Shown here: positions 18,668 through 27,604 of the stretch, piece by piece
Layout: each line of letters begins with the position of its first letter
Numbering within the stretch: the first letter of the stretch is position 1
DNA from: CBDFGS01 sp965247255
GTDB lineage: Bacteria > Chloroflexota > Dehalococcoidia > Lucifugimonadales > CAUZJF01
NCBI GenBank assembly: GCA_965247255.1
Contig: CBDFGS010000013.1
Span: 186,001 to 250,000 of the forward strand
Direction of reading: 5' to 3'
Length of the DNA stretch: 64,000 nucleotides
Notes under the pieces: model-generated
Told to the model about the DNA's origin: nothing
The model's database searches: none
What the model saw: only the letters and a program-made list of their open reading frames with translations
Program-made: the position numbers and the translations under genes

Positions 18668-19813
18668 ATGAAGCCCCTCGCAGATTTCACCGTCGTAGAC
18701 CTCACGGCCAACATGCCGGGGCCCTTCTGCTCCACTATCATGAGCGATTTAGGGGCCCGGGTAGTCAAGGTCGAGCCACCGGATGGCGACCCTCTGCGCC
18801 ATAAGCCCGCAATGTGGGCCAGCGTGAATCGAGGCAAGGAGAGCATCGCCCTCGACCTCAAGTCCAGCAAAGGCCGCAAGGTGCTCGGCGAGCTAGCAGT
18901 GTTGGCCGACGCTGTACTCGAGGGCTGGAGACCCGGTGTAGCCAAGCGGCTTGGGGCCGACTACGAGACCCTGTCGAAATCAAACCCGGGCCTCGTCTAC
19001 TGCTCAATCTCCGGGTTTGGACAGCACGGCCCGTGGCGGGATAGACCCGGCCACGATTTGAACTACCTCGCCTTGAGCGGATACCTGGGACTCCAGTCGA
19101 TCATCGAAGGCCGGCCGTGGCCGCCGGGCGTCCTTGTCTCCGACGTTGCCGCCGGCTTGTACGCGACCATCGCCGTCCTGGCCGCGCTGACCGAGCCGAG
19201 GTCGACACGCCCTGGGGTGTTCATCGACCTGTCCATGGCCGAGGCCGCCCTTGCGTTACTAGCGCCCGAGATCGGGCGTGCTTCCGAGAAGAGCGGCTTC
19301 GATGGAAGCCCGAACGTTACTTCCATTCCACACTACGGCGTTTTCCGGTGCTCCGACGGAGGCTGGCTCAGCCTGGGAATCGTACACGAGGACCATTTCT
19401 GGGAGCGGTTCTGCAGGGCAGCGAACTTAGGTGAGCCCGGCCGGCTCAAGTTCGCAGAACGGATGGCAAGGGCCGGCGAGCTGCGGGAACTCATCGAGGA
19501 AGCGATTGCGCGCAAACCTGCGGCGGAGTGGGAGCGCACCCTCACCGAAGCGGACGTGCCAGCGGCAGCGGTAGCCGATCTCGAGGCAGTGCTGGAGTCG
19601 CAGCAGTTCCAGCACCGCGGGGTGTTTGCCGGCGCGGGCCCTGATCGGTCTGTGTCACAACCCATGCGCTTCTCGACGGGCTCGGTCGCTCCCACAAAGG
19701 GCCCTCCCGACCTAGGCGAGAATACCCGGGGGATCCTGTCGGAGCTGGGCTATCCAGGAGACTACCTGAGCAACACCGCGCTCGAAGCGATGGAAGAAGT
19801 CGAGATACCGTAA
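18668..19813 (+). CDS. CaiB/BaiF family CoA-transferase (family III)
   Basis: This 381-aa protein would transfer CoA between carboxylic acids. Typical landmarks are LADFTVVDLTANMPGPFCSTIMSDLGARVVKVEPP at the N-terminus, with the PGP loop, and NRGKESIALDLKSSKGRKVL near residue 55. GLVYCSISGFGQHGPWRDRPGHDLNYLALSG near residue 115 contains the Asp (PGHD) that carries the acyl intermediate in this family. The start is set by the promoter and family alignment; a GTG 14 codons upstream is the alternative. It is followed after 5 bases by an acyl-CoA synthetase, so the pair probably activates a carboxylic acid for degradation. Confidence 0.9.
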   Translation: MKPLADFTVVDLTANMPGPFCSTIMSDLGARVVKVEPPDGDPLRHKPAMWASVNRGKESIALDLKSSKGRKVLGELAVLADAVLEGWRPGVAKRLGADYETLSKSNPGLVYCSISGFGQHGPWRDRPGHDLNYLALSGYLGLQSIIEGRPWPPGVLVSDVAAGLYATIAVLAALTEPRSTRPGVFIDLSMAEAALALLAPEIGRASEKSGFDGSPNVTSIPHYGVFRCSDGGWLSLGIVHEDHFWERFCRAANLGEPGRLKFAERMARAGELRELIEEAIARKPAAEWERTLTEADVPAAAVADLEAVLESQQFQHRGVFAGAGPDRSVSQPMRFSTGSVAPTKGPPDLGENTRGILSELGYPGDYLSNTALEAMEEVEIP

Positions 19814-19818
19814 CGAGC

Positions 19819-21465
19819 ATGGACACCGCATATCAGATCGGCAACTACGCAGAGACTTACCGCACGTTTAAGCTGGAGGCGCCGGAGCGCTACAACTGGG
19901 CATACCAGGTGTTCGACCGCTGGGGCGAAGACCCGAGCAAGGTGGCGATGGTCTGGGTGAGCCATGACGGCCGGTCCCGGGACGTCACCTATCGGCAGCT
20001 GAGCGAGCGGTCGCGCAGGGCCGCCAACCTCCTCACCGGCCTTGGGGCCCAGCCCGGCGAACGCGTGTTCATCATGCTGCCCCGCGTGGTCGAGTGGTGG
20101 GAGCTGGTGCTGGGATGCATCAGGGCGAGACTTGTCTCCGTGCCGGGCACGACCCTGCTGACCACCAAGGACATCGCGTACCGCTTGAACGCGGCGGACA
20201 TCTCGATCGCGGTCACGGACGCTGAGAACGTCGACAAGATAGAGGCGGTCCGCGCCGAGTGTCCCTCCCTCCGCGAGGTGGTGGTGGTCGGAGAATCGGG
20301 CGCAAACGTCTCGTACGAGGACTTTCTCAAGTCAGCCTCGCCGGACTTGCCCGACCCAAACAACCTATCGAACGAGCCCATGATGGTCTACTTCACGTCC
20401 GGCACCACAGGGTATCCCAAGATGGTGCGGATGACCCACGCGTCGTACCCCATCGGCCACGTGGCGACGGGGAAGTTCTGGATCGACAACCGGCCGACCG
20501 ACCTCCACTGGACGCTGTCGGACACGGGCTGGGCCCAGGTGGCCTGGACCTGCCTGTTCGGGCCGTGGAACATGGGCGCCGCGATCTTCATCTGGGACCA
20601 CCGGGGCAGGTTCGACGCTGCCGCCACGCTACGGATGCTCGAGACCTACCCGATCACGACCTTTTTCGCCCCACCGACGGGTTACCGCATGATGGTGCTA
20701 GAGGACCTGACTCGCTTCAGCCCAAAGGCACTGCGTCACTGCACCGGCGCCGGCGAGCCTCTGAACCCTGAGGTGATCGAGGCCTGGCGCGAAGGCACCG
20801 GCCACCACATCTGGGAGGCCTACGGGCAGACAGAGACGACCTTGTGCGCGGCGACGTTCCCCGGGATGCGGCATAAACCGGGCTCGATGGGCGTGGCGGC
20901 CCCCGGCTACTCGGTGGCCATCTTGGATGAGAGCGGCGCCGAGCTGGCGGCCGGCGAAGAGGGGGAGATAGCGATCCGCACCCGGCCGGACCGGCCGGTC
21001 GGGCTCTTTCCCGGTTACTGGCGCAACCCCGAGGCGAACGCAAGGTGCTTTCAGGGAGACTGGTACTACACAGGAGATAGAGCCACCCGGGACGAAGACG
21101 GCTACTTCTGGTTCGTGGGCCGCGCCGACGACGTGATCATAAGCTCGGCGTACCGCATCGGCCCCTTCGAGGTCGAGTCGGCGCTGGTCGAGCACGAGGC
21201 CGTGGCGGAGGCGGCCGTCGTCGGCAAGGGCGACCCTGTCAGAGGCGAGATCGTCAAGGCCTTCGTCGTGCTTGCCCCGGACAATCGGCCATCGGATGGC
21301 CTGATCACTGAGCTTCAGGACCACGTCAAGCGCGTGACTGCGCCGTACAAGTACCCTCGCGAGGTCGAGTTCATGAGCGAGCTGCCGAAGACCATCAGCG
21401 GCAAGATAAGGCGCACGGAACTCCGGCAGCTGGAACGGGACCGGGCCGCGGGAAGCCGCTCCTAG
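19819..21465 (+). CDS. AMP-dependent acyl-CoA synthetase (medium-chain/acetyl-CoA synthetase-like)
   Basis: This 548-aa adenylate-forming enzyme would convert a carboxylic acid, ATP and CoA to acyl-CoA. The P-loop motif is VYFTSGTTGYPKMV (about residues 190-205). The motif around WEAYGQTETT supplies the adenylate-binding core. The YTGDRATRDEDGYFWFVGRADDVI hinge and the C-terminal lysine motif PKTISGKIRRTELR are intact. The start motif and length fit the ACSM group (butyrate/medium-chain or aromatic acids) better than short-chain Acs; the actual substrate is unknown. It directly follows the CoA-transferase and precedes a zinc-ribbon protein and an acyl-CoA dehydrogenase. Confidence 0.92.
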   Translation: MDTAYQIGNYAETYRTFKLEAPERYNWAYQVFDRWGEDPSKVAMVWVSHDGRSRDVTYRQLSERSRRAANLLTGLGAQPGERVFIMLPRVVEWWELVLGCIRARLVSVPGTTLLTTKDIAYRLNAADISIAVTDAENVDKIEAVRAECPSLREVVVVGESGANVSYEDFLKSASPDLPDPNNLSNEPMMVYFTSGTTGYPKMVRMTHASYPIGHVATGKFWIDNRPTDLHWTLSDTGWAQVAWTCLFGPWNMGAAIFIWDHRGRFDAAATLRMLETYPITTFFAPPTGYRMMVLEDLTRFSPKALRHCTGAGEPLNPEVIEAWREGTGHHIWEAYGQTETTLCAATFPGMRHKPGSMGVAAPGYSVAILDESGAELAAGEEGEIAIRTRPDRPVGLFPGYWRNPEANARCFQGDWYYTGDRATRDEDGYFWFVGRADDVIISSAYRIGPFEVESALVEHEAVAEAAVVGKGDPVRGEIVKAFVVLAPDNRPSDGLITELQDHVKRVTAPYKYPREVEFMSELPKTISGKIRRTELRQLERDRAAGSRS

Positions 21466-21559
21466 CCGGGCCGCAGACGACATTCCGCCCGCGTTACCCC
21501 GTCGGACTCTTGACCGCCGCGGCCCCGCGAGGCACTCTATCGTCGAGCCGACCAGCCAA

Positions 21560-22534
21560 ATGGCCAATGTAATGCACCGGCCCGAGGGCCGGCCTCCGGA
21601 GACCCACTGCCGCTTCTGCGGCTCCGAGCTGCGCGTGCGCCAGATCGGCAAGCGGCGCGTCGGAGGGCCGTTCAGCCAAATGCAGTGGCAGGCGGACATG
21701 GTCTGCCCTCGATGCGGCCGAGAGACCGGCGGCGGCTGGTCGACCCTGACCTCGAAGCACGAGCCGCAGACGCTCCTCGGCCGGGCGGTGTCACGGCTGA
21801 CACCGCAGGGGCGGCGACGCGCGGCTATGGTACGGAGTGCGGCCAAGATGCGCCGCGACTCCTACGTCGATGACAAAGGCCACGTGGAGATCGCACGGCT
21901 GCTTGATATGGTCCCGTTTCCGGTGTACGGGCTCAAGGCGCGGCCACTCGGCTTGCGTCTGAGGAGCCCGGGCTCGGGCGGAAGCAGCGAGGGCAACGCT
22001 CCGTTCGTCATCAACCGCGTACACCTGGGCTACGTCGCCGGAGACCCCGCGGAGCCGGACCGCGCCCTGGAGCTGGACCAGGGCCCGGGGGTGGCGCGCC
22101 ATCCGCATGTCGAAGGCCCCTCCATGGAGGAGCTGCGTGCAGTACAGGGCGTCGTGGACAACTACGGCCCCAGGGAGCTGACCAGAGGCTACTTCCAACG
22201 GGGTGACGTTAATAAGGACTGGAACCTCGAGCGTCTTAGCGAAGCGCCCCGCCAGGTGAACACGCTTCAGGTCGCAGGCCGGTCGGTAGAAGCTGAGCTA
22301 CGGTGCTGGGACGAGCCGCTTCAAGTTGTCCTTGCGCACTTCCAAATCGACAGCCAACCATTCTTGGCGGTGACCCTGGGCATGACCCCCGCAGGGTTAC
22401 GGGATGCGCTATCGGCCATGGTACCGCTGAAGCAGGATGGAGACGCTTTGGCGGAGCACCAGGGAGACTACGACCAGAACAGCCTCCTCTTGCGGCGGCG
22501 TCACGCGCACGACCGAGACAGACCGGCCCCGTGA
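21560..22534 (+). CDS. Zinc-ribbon protein of unknown function
   Basis: I do not recognise this 324-aa protein as a named family. Two CxxC pairs near the N-terminus (CRFCGSELRV and VCPRCGRE, about residues 18-55) should bind zinc. The central part contains VEIARLLDMVPFPVYGL, and a glycine/serine linker follows. The C-terminal half contains LRCWDEPLQVVLAHFQIDSQPFLAVTLG. It has no signal peptide or membrane helix. Its stop overlaps the ATG of the acyl-CoA dehydrogenase by one base (TGATG), which implies translational coupling and a job in the same acyl-CoA pathway or its regulation. The last 30 residues are arginine-rich and may be poorly conserved. Confidence 0.6.
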   Translation: MANVMHRPEGRPPETHCRFCGSELRVRQIGKRRVGGPFSQMQWQADMVCPRCGRETGGGWSTLTSKHEPQTLLGRAVSRLTPQGRRRAAMVRSAAKMRRDSYVDDKGHVEIARLLDMVPFPVYGLKARPLGLRLRSPGSGGSSEGNAPFVINRVHLGYVAGDPAEPDRALELDQGPGVARHPHVEGPSMEELRAVQGVVDNYGPRELTRGYFQRGDVNKDWNLERLSEAPRQVNTLQVAGRSVEAELRCWDEPLQVVLAHFQIDSQPFLAVTLGMTPAGLRDALSAMVPLKQDGDALAEHQGDYDQNSLLLRRRHAHDRDRPAP

Positions 22535-23673
22535 TGACATTCAGCGAACAGCACAACCAGTTCAGAAGCTCGCTGCGTCGGTTCGTTCTCGAGGAGATCG
22601 CTTCCAACGTCGACACGTGGGAGCAGGACGAGCAGATACCGCGACAGCTTTATCGCCGTATGGGGGAGCTGGGTTTCCTGGGCGTAGAATACCCCGAGCG
22701 GTATGGAGGTTCGGCCGCCGATTTCTGGACCACGCTGGTCCTGACCGAGGAGCTGGCGCGGTGCGGCTCAGGCGGCGTCGCCTTCAGCGTGGTAGTCCAC
22801 ACCGATATGTCGTCGCCGTGGCTCGCGCGGCTGGGCACCGACGAGCAGAAGGAGCGGTTCCTGCCCGCCATCACGAAGGGCGAGACGGTGTGTGCGCTGG
22901 CAATTACCGAGCCAGGGGCCGGCTCCGACATGGCCGCCCTCGAGACGACCGCTCGCCGTGACGGCGACCACTGGACCATAGACGGCGCCAAGAGCTTCAT
23001 CACCAACGGCGTCCACGGCGACCTCTACTTCCTCGCGGCCCGTACCCGGGACGACGGGCCCCGACACCAGCGCCTCTCGCAGTTCCTCGTCGAACGCGAC
23101 TCTCCGGGCCTCACCGTCGTTAGGCAGCTACAAAAAACTGGGATGTGGGCTGTGGACGCCGCGGAGGTTACGCTCGAAGGCGTACGGGTGCCTGCGGAGA
23201 ACCTGCTCGGCGAAGAGGGGCGCGGCTTCTACCAGCTTGCGGAGGGCCTACAGCGAGAGCGGCTTGTGGCGGCGGTGCTGAGCTACTCGGCGGCAGAGAA
23301 GGCCCTGGAAGACACGCTGTCTTACGTGGACGCGCGAAAAGCGTTCGGGCGAAGGCTGGCCGAGTTCCAGGCGCTACGCCACCGCATCGCCGACATGGCC
23401 ACTCAGATCGAAGCCGCACGCCGCCTGACCTACCACGCCGCGTCGCTGTTCGCCGCCGGGGAGGAGTGTGTGAAGGAGGTCTCGATGGCAAAGCTCTTCG
23501 CCACCGAGGCAGCCAACCGCGTGGCGTATGAGACAGTCCAGCTCCACGGAGGCATCGGCTACCTGCGCGACTCGCCCGTGGAGCGGTTCGCGCGCGACTA
23601 CCGCCTGTGGACGATCGCCGCAGGCACGTCCGAGATGATGCGCGAGATCATCGCCAAGCGGCTCTTGGGATAG
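22534..23673 (+). CDS. Acyl-CoA dehydrogenase
   Basis: The length of this 379-aa protein matches a single-domain FAD acyl-CoA dehydrogenase, which makes the alpha-beta double bond in acyl-CoA. Signatures are CALAITEPGAGSDMAAL near residue 130, WTIDGAKSFITNG, and RKAFGRRLAEFQALRHRIADMA near residue 270. The catalytic glutamate is not in the usual C-terminal position, because IAAGTSE replaces YEGTSQ. Instead LQRERLVAA around residue 247 places a Glu where isovaleryl- and long-chain-type enzymes have theirs. The ATG at 22534 overlaps the previous stop. It is the last gene of the acyl-CoA set; a hairpin follows. Confidence 0.92.
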   Translation: MTFSEQHNQFRSSLRRFVLEEIASNVDTWEQDEQIPRQLYRRMGELGFLGVEYPERYGGSAADFWTTLVLTEELARCGSGGVAFSVVVHTDMSSPWLARLGTDEQKERFLPAITKGETVCALAITEPGAGSDMAALETTARRDGDHWTIDGAKSFITNGVHGDLYFLAARTRDDGPRHQRLSQFLVERDSPGLTVVRQLQKTGMWAVDAAEVTLEGVRVPAENLLGEEGRGFYQLAEGLQRERLVAAVLSYSAAEKALEDTLSYVDARKAFGRRLAEFQALRHRIADMATQIEAARRLTYHAASLFAAGEECVKEVSMAKLFATEAANRVAYETVQLHGGIGYLRDSPVERFARDYRLWTIAAGTSEMMREIIAKRLLG

Positions 23674-23675
23674 GG

Positions 23676-23754
23676 TTCACCGCAGAGCACGCAGAGGGGG
23701 CGGAGGGATCATCTTGAAGAAACCTCCGCGGCCTCGGCGCTCTCAGCGGTGAGT
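23676..23754. repeat. Imperfect inverted repeat between convergent genes
   Basis: TCACCGCAGAG near 23678 pairs with CTCTCAGCGGTGA near 23752, and GGGCGGAGG with CCTCCGCGGCC inside. It may act as a bidirectional terminator between the acyl-CoA dehydrogenase and the DapA-like gene. There is no clear T-run. Confidence 0.5.
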
Positions 23755-23760
23755 GTCGAT

Positions 23761-24705
23761 CTAGGCCGCGACCTTCTCCGCCACGGGCCATCCTAAGCCG
23801 CGCAGGGCTTCCCGCAGCTCGTCGATCTCCCCCTCGTCCATCGCGAGCGTTGGAAGGCGCGGCGGGCCTACGGGCCTGCCCATCGCGGCCATCATGCCCT
23901 TGGCGAATCGATATCCTCCCGACTTGGCGTCGGACTTGGCCCGAACCGGCTTGACCGCCTCGCCGATCGTCGCCCGCAGGGCCTGCGCCTCGTCATAGCG
24001 CCCGGCCTCCATCAGCGACCACACCTCGAGATCGTGGGCCGGGTACGCCGGCGCAGAGGCGCTGATCATCCCTGCGCCGCCGTTCTTCATGCAGCGGGCC
24101 GGCTGGCCTGAGTTGTCGATCACGTTGAAGATGTGGGAGAACTTGCGCATCTCGTCGTAGTCGTCCGGGTCTTTCGAGTTCCACTTGACCGCAACAACGT
24201 GCTCCGCGTCCTCCAGCCTCAAGAGAGTCTCGGCCGTGATGGGCGGGCACCCGAACCAATGGGTGTTATAGATCATTATCCCGATGTCGATGGCGTCGGA
24301 GATCGCGGCAAAGTGGCGCACGTAGTCGTCCTGGAGCGGGTGGTGGTTGTAGGGCAGCTCGATCTGAAGGCCGATGGCCCCTAAGTCCTGCGCTTTCTTG
24401 GCGTCCTCGATGGTATGCCGCGTGGACTTCTCCTTCAGCGCGCACGTCACCACGGCGTCGCCGCCCGCGTTGTCGACCACAGTCCTGAGCAGCTCAGGCC
24501 ACTCGTCATCGCTAAGGTCGGGCCCCTCTCCCCACGCGGCCGCTACTTTGAGAGTTGTCGAGCCGACACCCAGGCCCTCCTTCACCCACCACTGAGTCAG
24601 ATCGGCCATGGTGCCGAGGTCGAGCGACTGGTCGTCTTCGGTGAACGCGGTGGGGATTGCCACGGACAGTCCCCTCATCTTCTTTTTGAGCTGCTCACGG
24701 TTCAT
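23761..24705 (-). CDS. Dihydrodipicolinate synthase family (DapA/NanA-like) lyase
   Basis: This 314-aa protein is a class I aldolase-type TIM barrel that uses a lysine Schiff base. The lysine is in HVVAVKWNSKD near residue 170, the proton-relay Tyr in GIMIYNTH near residue 140, and the N-terminus has AIPTAFTEDDQSLD. The normal GxxGE motif is diverged (VGSTTLKVAAAWGEG), so true DapA activity is unlikely. A keto-acid aldolase or dehydratase of sugar-acid or amino-acid catabolism is more plausible. It sits downstream of an aldo/keto reductase, a TPP enzyme and an epimerase on the same strand, with a 229-base gap that holds a repeat. Confidence 0.85.
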   Translation of the reverse strand: MNREQLKKKMRGLSVAIPTAFTEDDQSLDLGTMADLTQWWVKEGLGVGSTTLKVAAAWGEGPDLSDDEWPELLRTVVDNAGGDAVVTCALKEKSTRHTIEDAKKAQDLGAIGLQIELPYNHHPLQDDYVRHFAAISDAIDIGIMIYNTHWFGCPPITAETLLRLEDAEHVVAVKWNSKDPDDYDEMRKFSHIFNVIDNSGQPARCMKNGGAGMISASAPAYPAHDLEVWSLMEAGRYDEAQALRATIGEAVKPVRAKSDAKSGGYRFAKGMMAAMGRPVGPPRLPTLAMDEGEIDELREALRGLGWPVAEKVAA

Positions 24706-24892
24706 AGTTTCGTTTCCTTTCCTTTGAATCTGGCCCAGGCATTCTCAGCCCTCACAGACTTGCTGTCAATCGAGCCGGCTCGGGGCCCATTACGCCCAAT
24801 TGCTGAGTTTCGTGGGCACGAGTGAGATGCGGCTACCTTGTGCCCCCAACAAGCCGGACACTTTCCGCACCGGCCAGCCGACACCCCCATCA

Positions 24893-24936
24893 GTCATGCT
24901 AAGGAGTCCCCGAAGAAGCATTCCGGGGCGATCCTT
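24893..24936 (-). repeat. Short interspersed repeat, copy 1
   Basis: The stretch GTCATGCTAAGGAGTCCCCG, followed by GAAGAAGCATTCCGGGG and GATCCT, recurs with few changes at 63739-63785. It forms a hairpin (AGGAGTCCCCG with a CCGGGG-GATCCT arm) and touches the stop codon of the aldo/keto reductase. The strand is arbitrary. Confidence 0.6.
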
Positions 24937-25864
24937 AAGTCAGCTGCCGCCAAGTCGCGCCTAGCTCGTCGAAGCGCCGGTTGAGCTCCTCGACTGCCTC
25001 GTCGGCTATGGGTAGCCGGTTCTCCACCATCTCTATGTTGGACACGACGTGCCTCGGGTTGTGGCTACCGATTATCGCGACGTCGACCTGCGGATATGAG
25101 AAGACGTACCCCATGGCCAGAAGGACGGGGTCGTCCGGGGCCCCGCGGATGGGCCCCAGGCCCTTCACGGCCTGAGCGCGCTCGAAGTACTCATCGGCGT
25201 ACGCATAAGGGCTTTCGTCCTTCCCCCACACTCCATTGGCCATGGGCCGCTTTAAGAGGACCCCGAGCCCGCGCTCACGTGCCAGCTCCAGCAGCCCGGT
25301 GGTCCGCGCCCCTTGATCGACCAGGTTGAGGCTTGTCTGCAGGGTGTCGAATATCCCGCTTTCGACAGCCCAGCGGGCCGCCTCGTTGTCGCCGCTGTAG
25401 CCGATAAACCGCGTCTTGCCGGCGTCCCTAGCCCGGACGACCGCGTCGATCACGTCGCCCTTCTGTAGAACCTCCAGGCTGCATGTGTGCAGCTGGACCA
25501 GGTCGACGTGGTCGGTCCGGAGTCGCTCCAGGCTGCGGTCGATGCTCGTCTCTATAACCTCCACGGTCCAATGCTCGCCCCGGGCGACTGGGCGGCTGTT
25601 TTCATCGTCGACCTGATGGCCCGCTTTGGTGGCCAGCACATACTCGTCGCGGCGGTGGGCGACGGTCTCGCCTATCATCTCTTCGGTTGCGCCGTAGCAT
25701 GCGGCAGTGTCCAGGATGTTAATCCCGGCGTCCAGCGCAGCGTTGAGGACCAAACTCGCCGCGTCCACGTCCCGCTTCGAGGCGTCGTGGCGGGGTATCT
25801 CCGCCAGACCAAGAGCGAGCCGGGTCACCTTGAGTCCGGTCTTGCCCAGCTCCACCGTTTCCAT
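24935..25864 (-). CDS. Aldo/keto reductase
   Basis: This 309-aa NAD(P)H-dependent TIM-barrel oxidoreductase has a complete catalytic set: Asp in INILDTAACYG, Tyr in the same motif, Lys in VLATKAGHQ and His in LVQLHTC. The cofactor-binding end is FSYPQVDVAIIGSHNPRHVVSNIEM. The ATG at 25864 is preferred because AAGGAG precedes it by 8 bases; the frame extends 25 codons further upstream without support. It lies 38 bases downstream of the TPP-enzyme gene, so it is probably in one transcript with it. The substrate is unknown, perhaps an aldehyde produced by the neighbouring decarboxylase-like enzyme. Confidence 0.9.
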   Translation of the reverse strand: METVELGKTGLKVTRLALGLAEIPRHDASKRDVDAASLVLNAALDAGINILDTAACYGATEEMIGETVAHRRDEYVLATKAGHQVDDENSRPVARGEHWTVEVIETSIDRSLERLRTDHVDLVQLHTCSLEVLQKGDVIDAVVRARDAGKTRFIGYSGDNEAARWAVESGIFDTLQTSLNLVDQGARTTGLLELARERGLGVLLKRPMANGVWGKDESPYAYADEYFERAQAVKGLGPIRGAPDDPVLLAMGYVFSYPQVDVAIIGSHNPRHVVSNIEMVENRLPIADEAVEELNRRFDELGATWRQLT

Positions 25865-25902
25865 TCCGGCTACTCCTTCTGACGCCCGACGCAGGGCAGT
25901 AA

Positions 25903-27573
25903 CTACAGTATCCGCCCTTCCTTCTGCTCGATGATCCACTCGGTCAGCGGGCTCGGCGAAGGCTCGATCATGACGTTCACCAGCGCCGGTTTGCCCGACG
26001 CGAAGGCGCGATCGAGGGCGGCGGGGATCTGGTCGGCGCTCTCCACGTACTCCCCGTGGGCTCCAAGCGCCTCAGCGACCTTGTCGTATCGGGTGGGCAG
26101 AAGCTCGGTGGCTACGGCTTTGCCGTAGAGCTGGACCTGCTGGTGGTAGTCGATGCCCCATACGGCGTCGTTGCCGACCACGATGACTACCGGGAGGTTG
26201 TGCCGGACGGCGGTGTCCAGCTCCATCCCGTTGAAACCGAAAGCGCCATCGCCCGTCAGCACCACCACCCTCGAGTCCGGCAGCGCCGCCTGGACCCCGA
26301 TGCCGTACGGAACGCCCCAGCCTATCATCCCCAGGGTCCCGTTGGTGAACCACCCCCGCGGACGCTCCGCAGGATAATATGGGGCGCCGTAGAAGGCGAA
26401 GTCGCTGCCTTCGAAGACGATGCACGACTCGTCGTCCAGCATCCCTCGCAAAGCCTTGTGCACGGACATGGCGTGCGCCCGGCCCTTGTCGGTGGCCCTG
26501 CCCTCCAGATCGCGCGCCAAGTCGGCCTGCGCCGCCTCCAGGTCCCCGATCATGGGGTGCTCCGGCCACCTGTGGCCCTCCGCCTCCGTGGCGAGCTGCC
26601 GCACGACGGCGCCCACGTCTCCGAGCACGGCCACGTCGACGCCACGCGAGACGCCGATGTGCTCCCGCTCGGCTTCGACCTGGATAATACGCACGTCCGC
26701 GGCGAAGGTCGGCGGCCCGCCAAACGAGACGAGGAAGTCCACCTTCTTGCCCAGCATGAGCACCACGTCGGCTTCGCTCAGGAGACGCGCGACCGAATTG
26801 GCCCGCCCGTCTGCCAGGCCGAAGCACAGAGGGTGGCTATCGGGCACGATTCCGCGGGACGATTCCTCGTTAAACAGCGGAACACGCGTTACCTCTATAA
26901 GGCGTTGCAGGTCCTCAGTCGCAACCGCGTAGCCGCCGTTGCCGATCACTACCATAGGCCGCTTGGCGCGATGCAACAGCTCCACCGCCTCCGCGACGAC
27001 TGACAGGTCGGCTGAAACCTCGCCAGCGGGCCGGGATTGCTCAGGTGTGTACTGCGGGACTCGGCTCTGGTCGACCTCAGCGTCCTGCACGTCGGTCGGT
27101 ATCGTCAGGTGCACGGGTCCGCGCCTGCTCGCCAAGGCCGTGCGAAACGCGCGCGCAAAATACTCTGGAATGCGATAAGGGTCGGACAGGAACCACGCGC
27201 CCTTGGTCACAGGCATCGCCATGCCGACCTGGTCGATCTCCTGTGAGGCGCCCTGCCCTAGCCTGTTCTGGTCGGCACACCCGGAGATGTTGATCAGCGG
27301 CGTCTCCTGGTGGTAGGCCAGCGTCAGCCCCGGGATGGCGTTGGCGTGGCCCGGCGTCGTGAACATCGTGACCCCAGGCGTCCCCGTGACCCGGCCCCAA
27401 GCGTTGGCCATGTCGACGGCGGCCTGCTCGTGCCGCGTGTCGATGAACTGAAACCCCTCGCTCGCCATCAGGTCCATCAGCGGCAAGGTGTGGTCTCCCG
27501 CCACGACGAAGACCTTTTCGACGCCTTCTGCCTTGAGGGCGTCAGCTATGAGACGCGCGCCGGTTACCTTCAT
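25903..27573 (-). CDS. Thiamine pyrophosphate-dependent enzyme, acetolactate synthase-like
   Basis: This 556-aa protein has the standard three-domain layout. The N-terminal TPP-Pyr domain carries the activating Glu in IDTRHEQAAVDMA near residue 49, a central domain follows, and the TPP-PP domain has LTGDGAFGFNGMELDTAVRHNLP near residue 435. The AVRHNLPVVIVVGND segment is typical. It resembles acetolactate synthase large subunits and related decarboxylases (oxalyl-CoA decarboxylase, sulfopyruvate-type), but there is no regulatory subunit gene nearby, so a catabolic decarboxylase or carboligase is likelier than branched-chain synthesis. GGAGG precedes the ATG by 7 bases. It lies between the epimerase and aldo/keto reductase genes with short gaps. 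Confidence 0.88.
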   Translation of the reverse strand: MKVTGARLIADALKAEGVEKVFVVAGDHTLPLMDLMASEGFQFIDTRHEQAAVDMANAWGRVTGTPGVTMFTTPGHANAIPGLTLAYHQETPLINISGCADQNRLGQGASQEIDQVGMAMPVTKGAWFLSDPYRIPEYFARAFRTALASRRGPVHLTIPTDVQDAEVDQSRVPQYTPEQSRPAGEVSADLSVVAEAVELLHRAKRPMVVIGNGGYAVATEDLQRLIEVTRVPLFNEESSRGIVPDSHPLCFGLADGRANSVARLLSEADVVLMLGKKVDFLVSFGGPPTFAADVRIIQVEAEREHIGVSRGVDVAVLGDVGAVVRQLATEAEGHRWPEHPMIGDLEAAQADLARDLEGRATDKGRAHAMSVHKALRGMLDDESCIVFEGSDFAFYGAPYYPAERPRGWFTNGTLGMIGWGVPYGIGVQAALPDSRVVVLTGDGAFGFNGMELDTAVRHNLPVVIVVGNDAVWGIDYHQQVQLYGKAVATELLPTRYDKVAEALGAHGEYVESADQIPAALDRAFASGKPALVNVMIEPSPSPLTEWIIEQKEGRIL

Positions 27574-27604
27574 TGAGGTCCTCCGATTGGGCGAAGTGGA
27601 CCTG

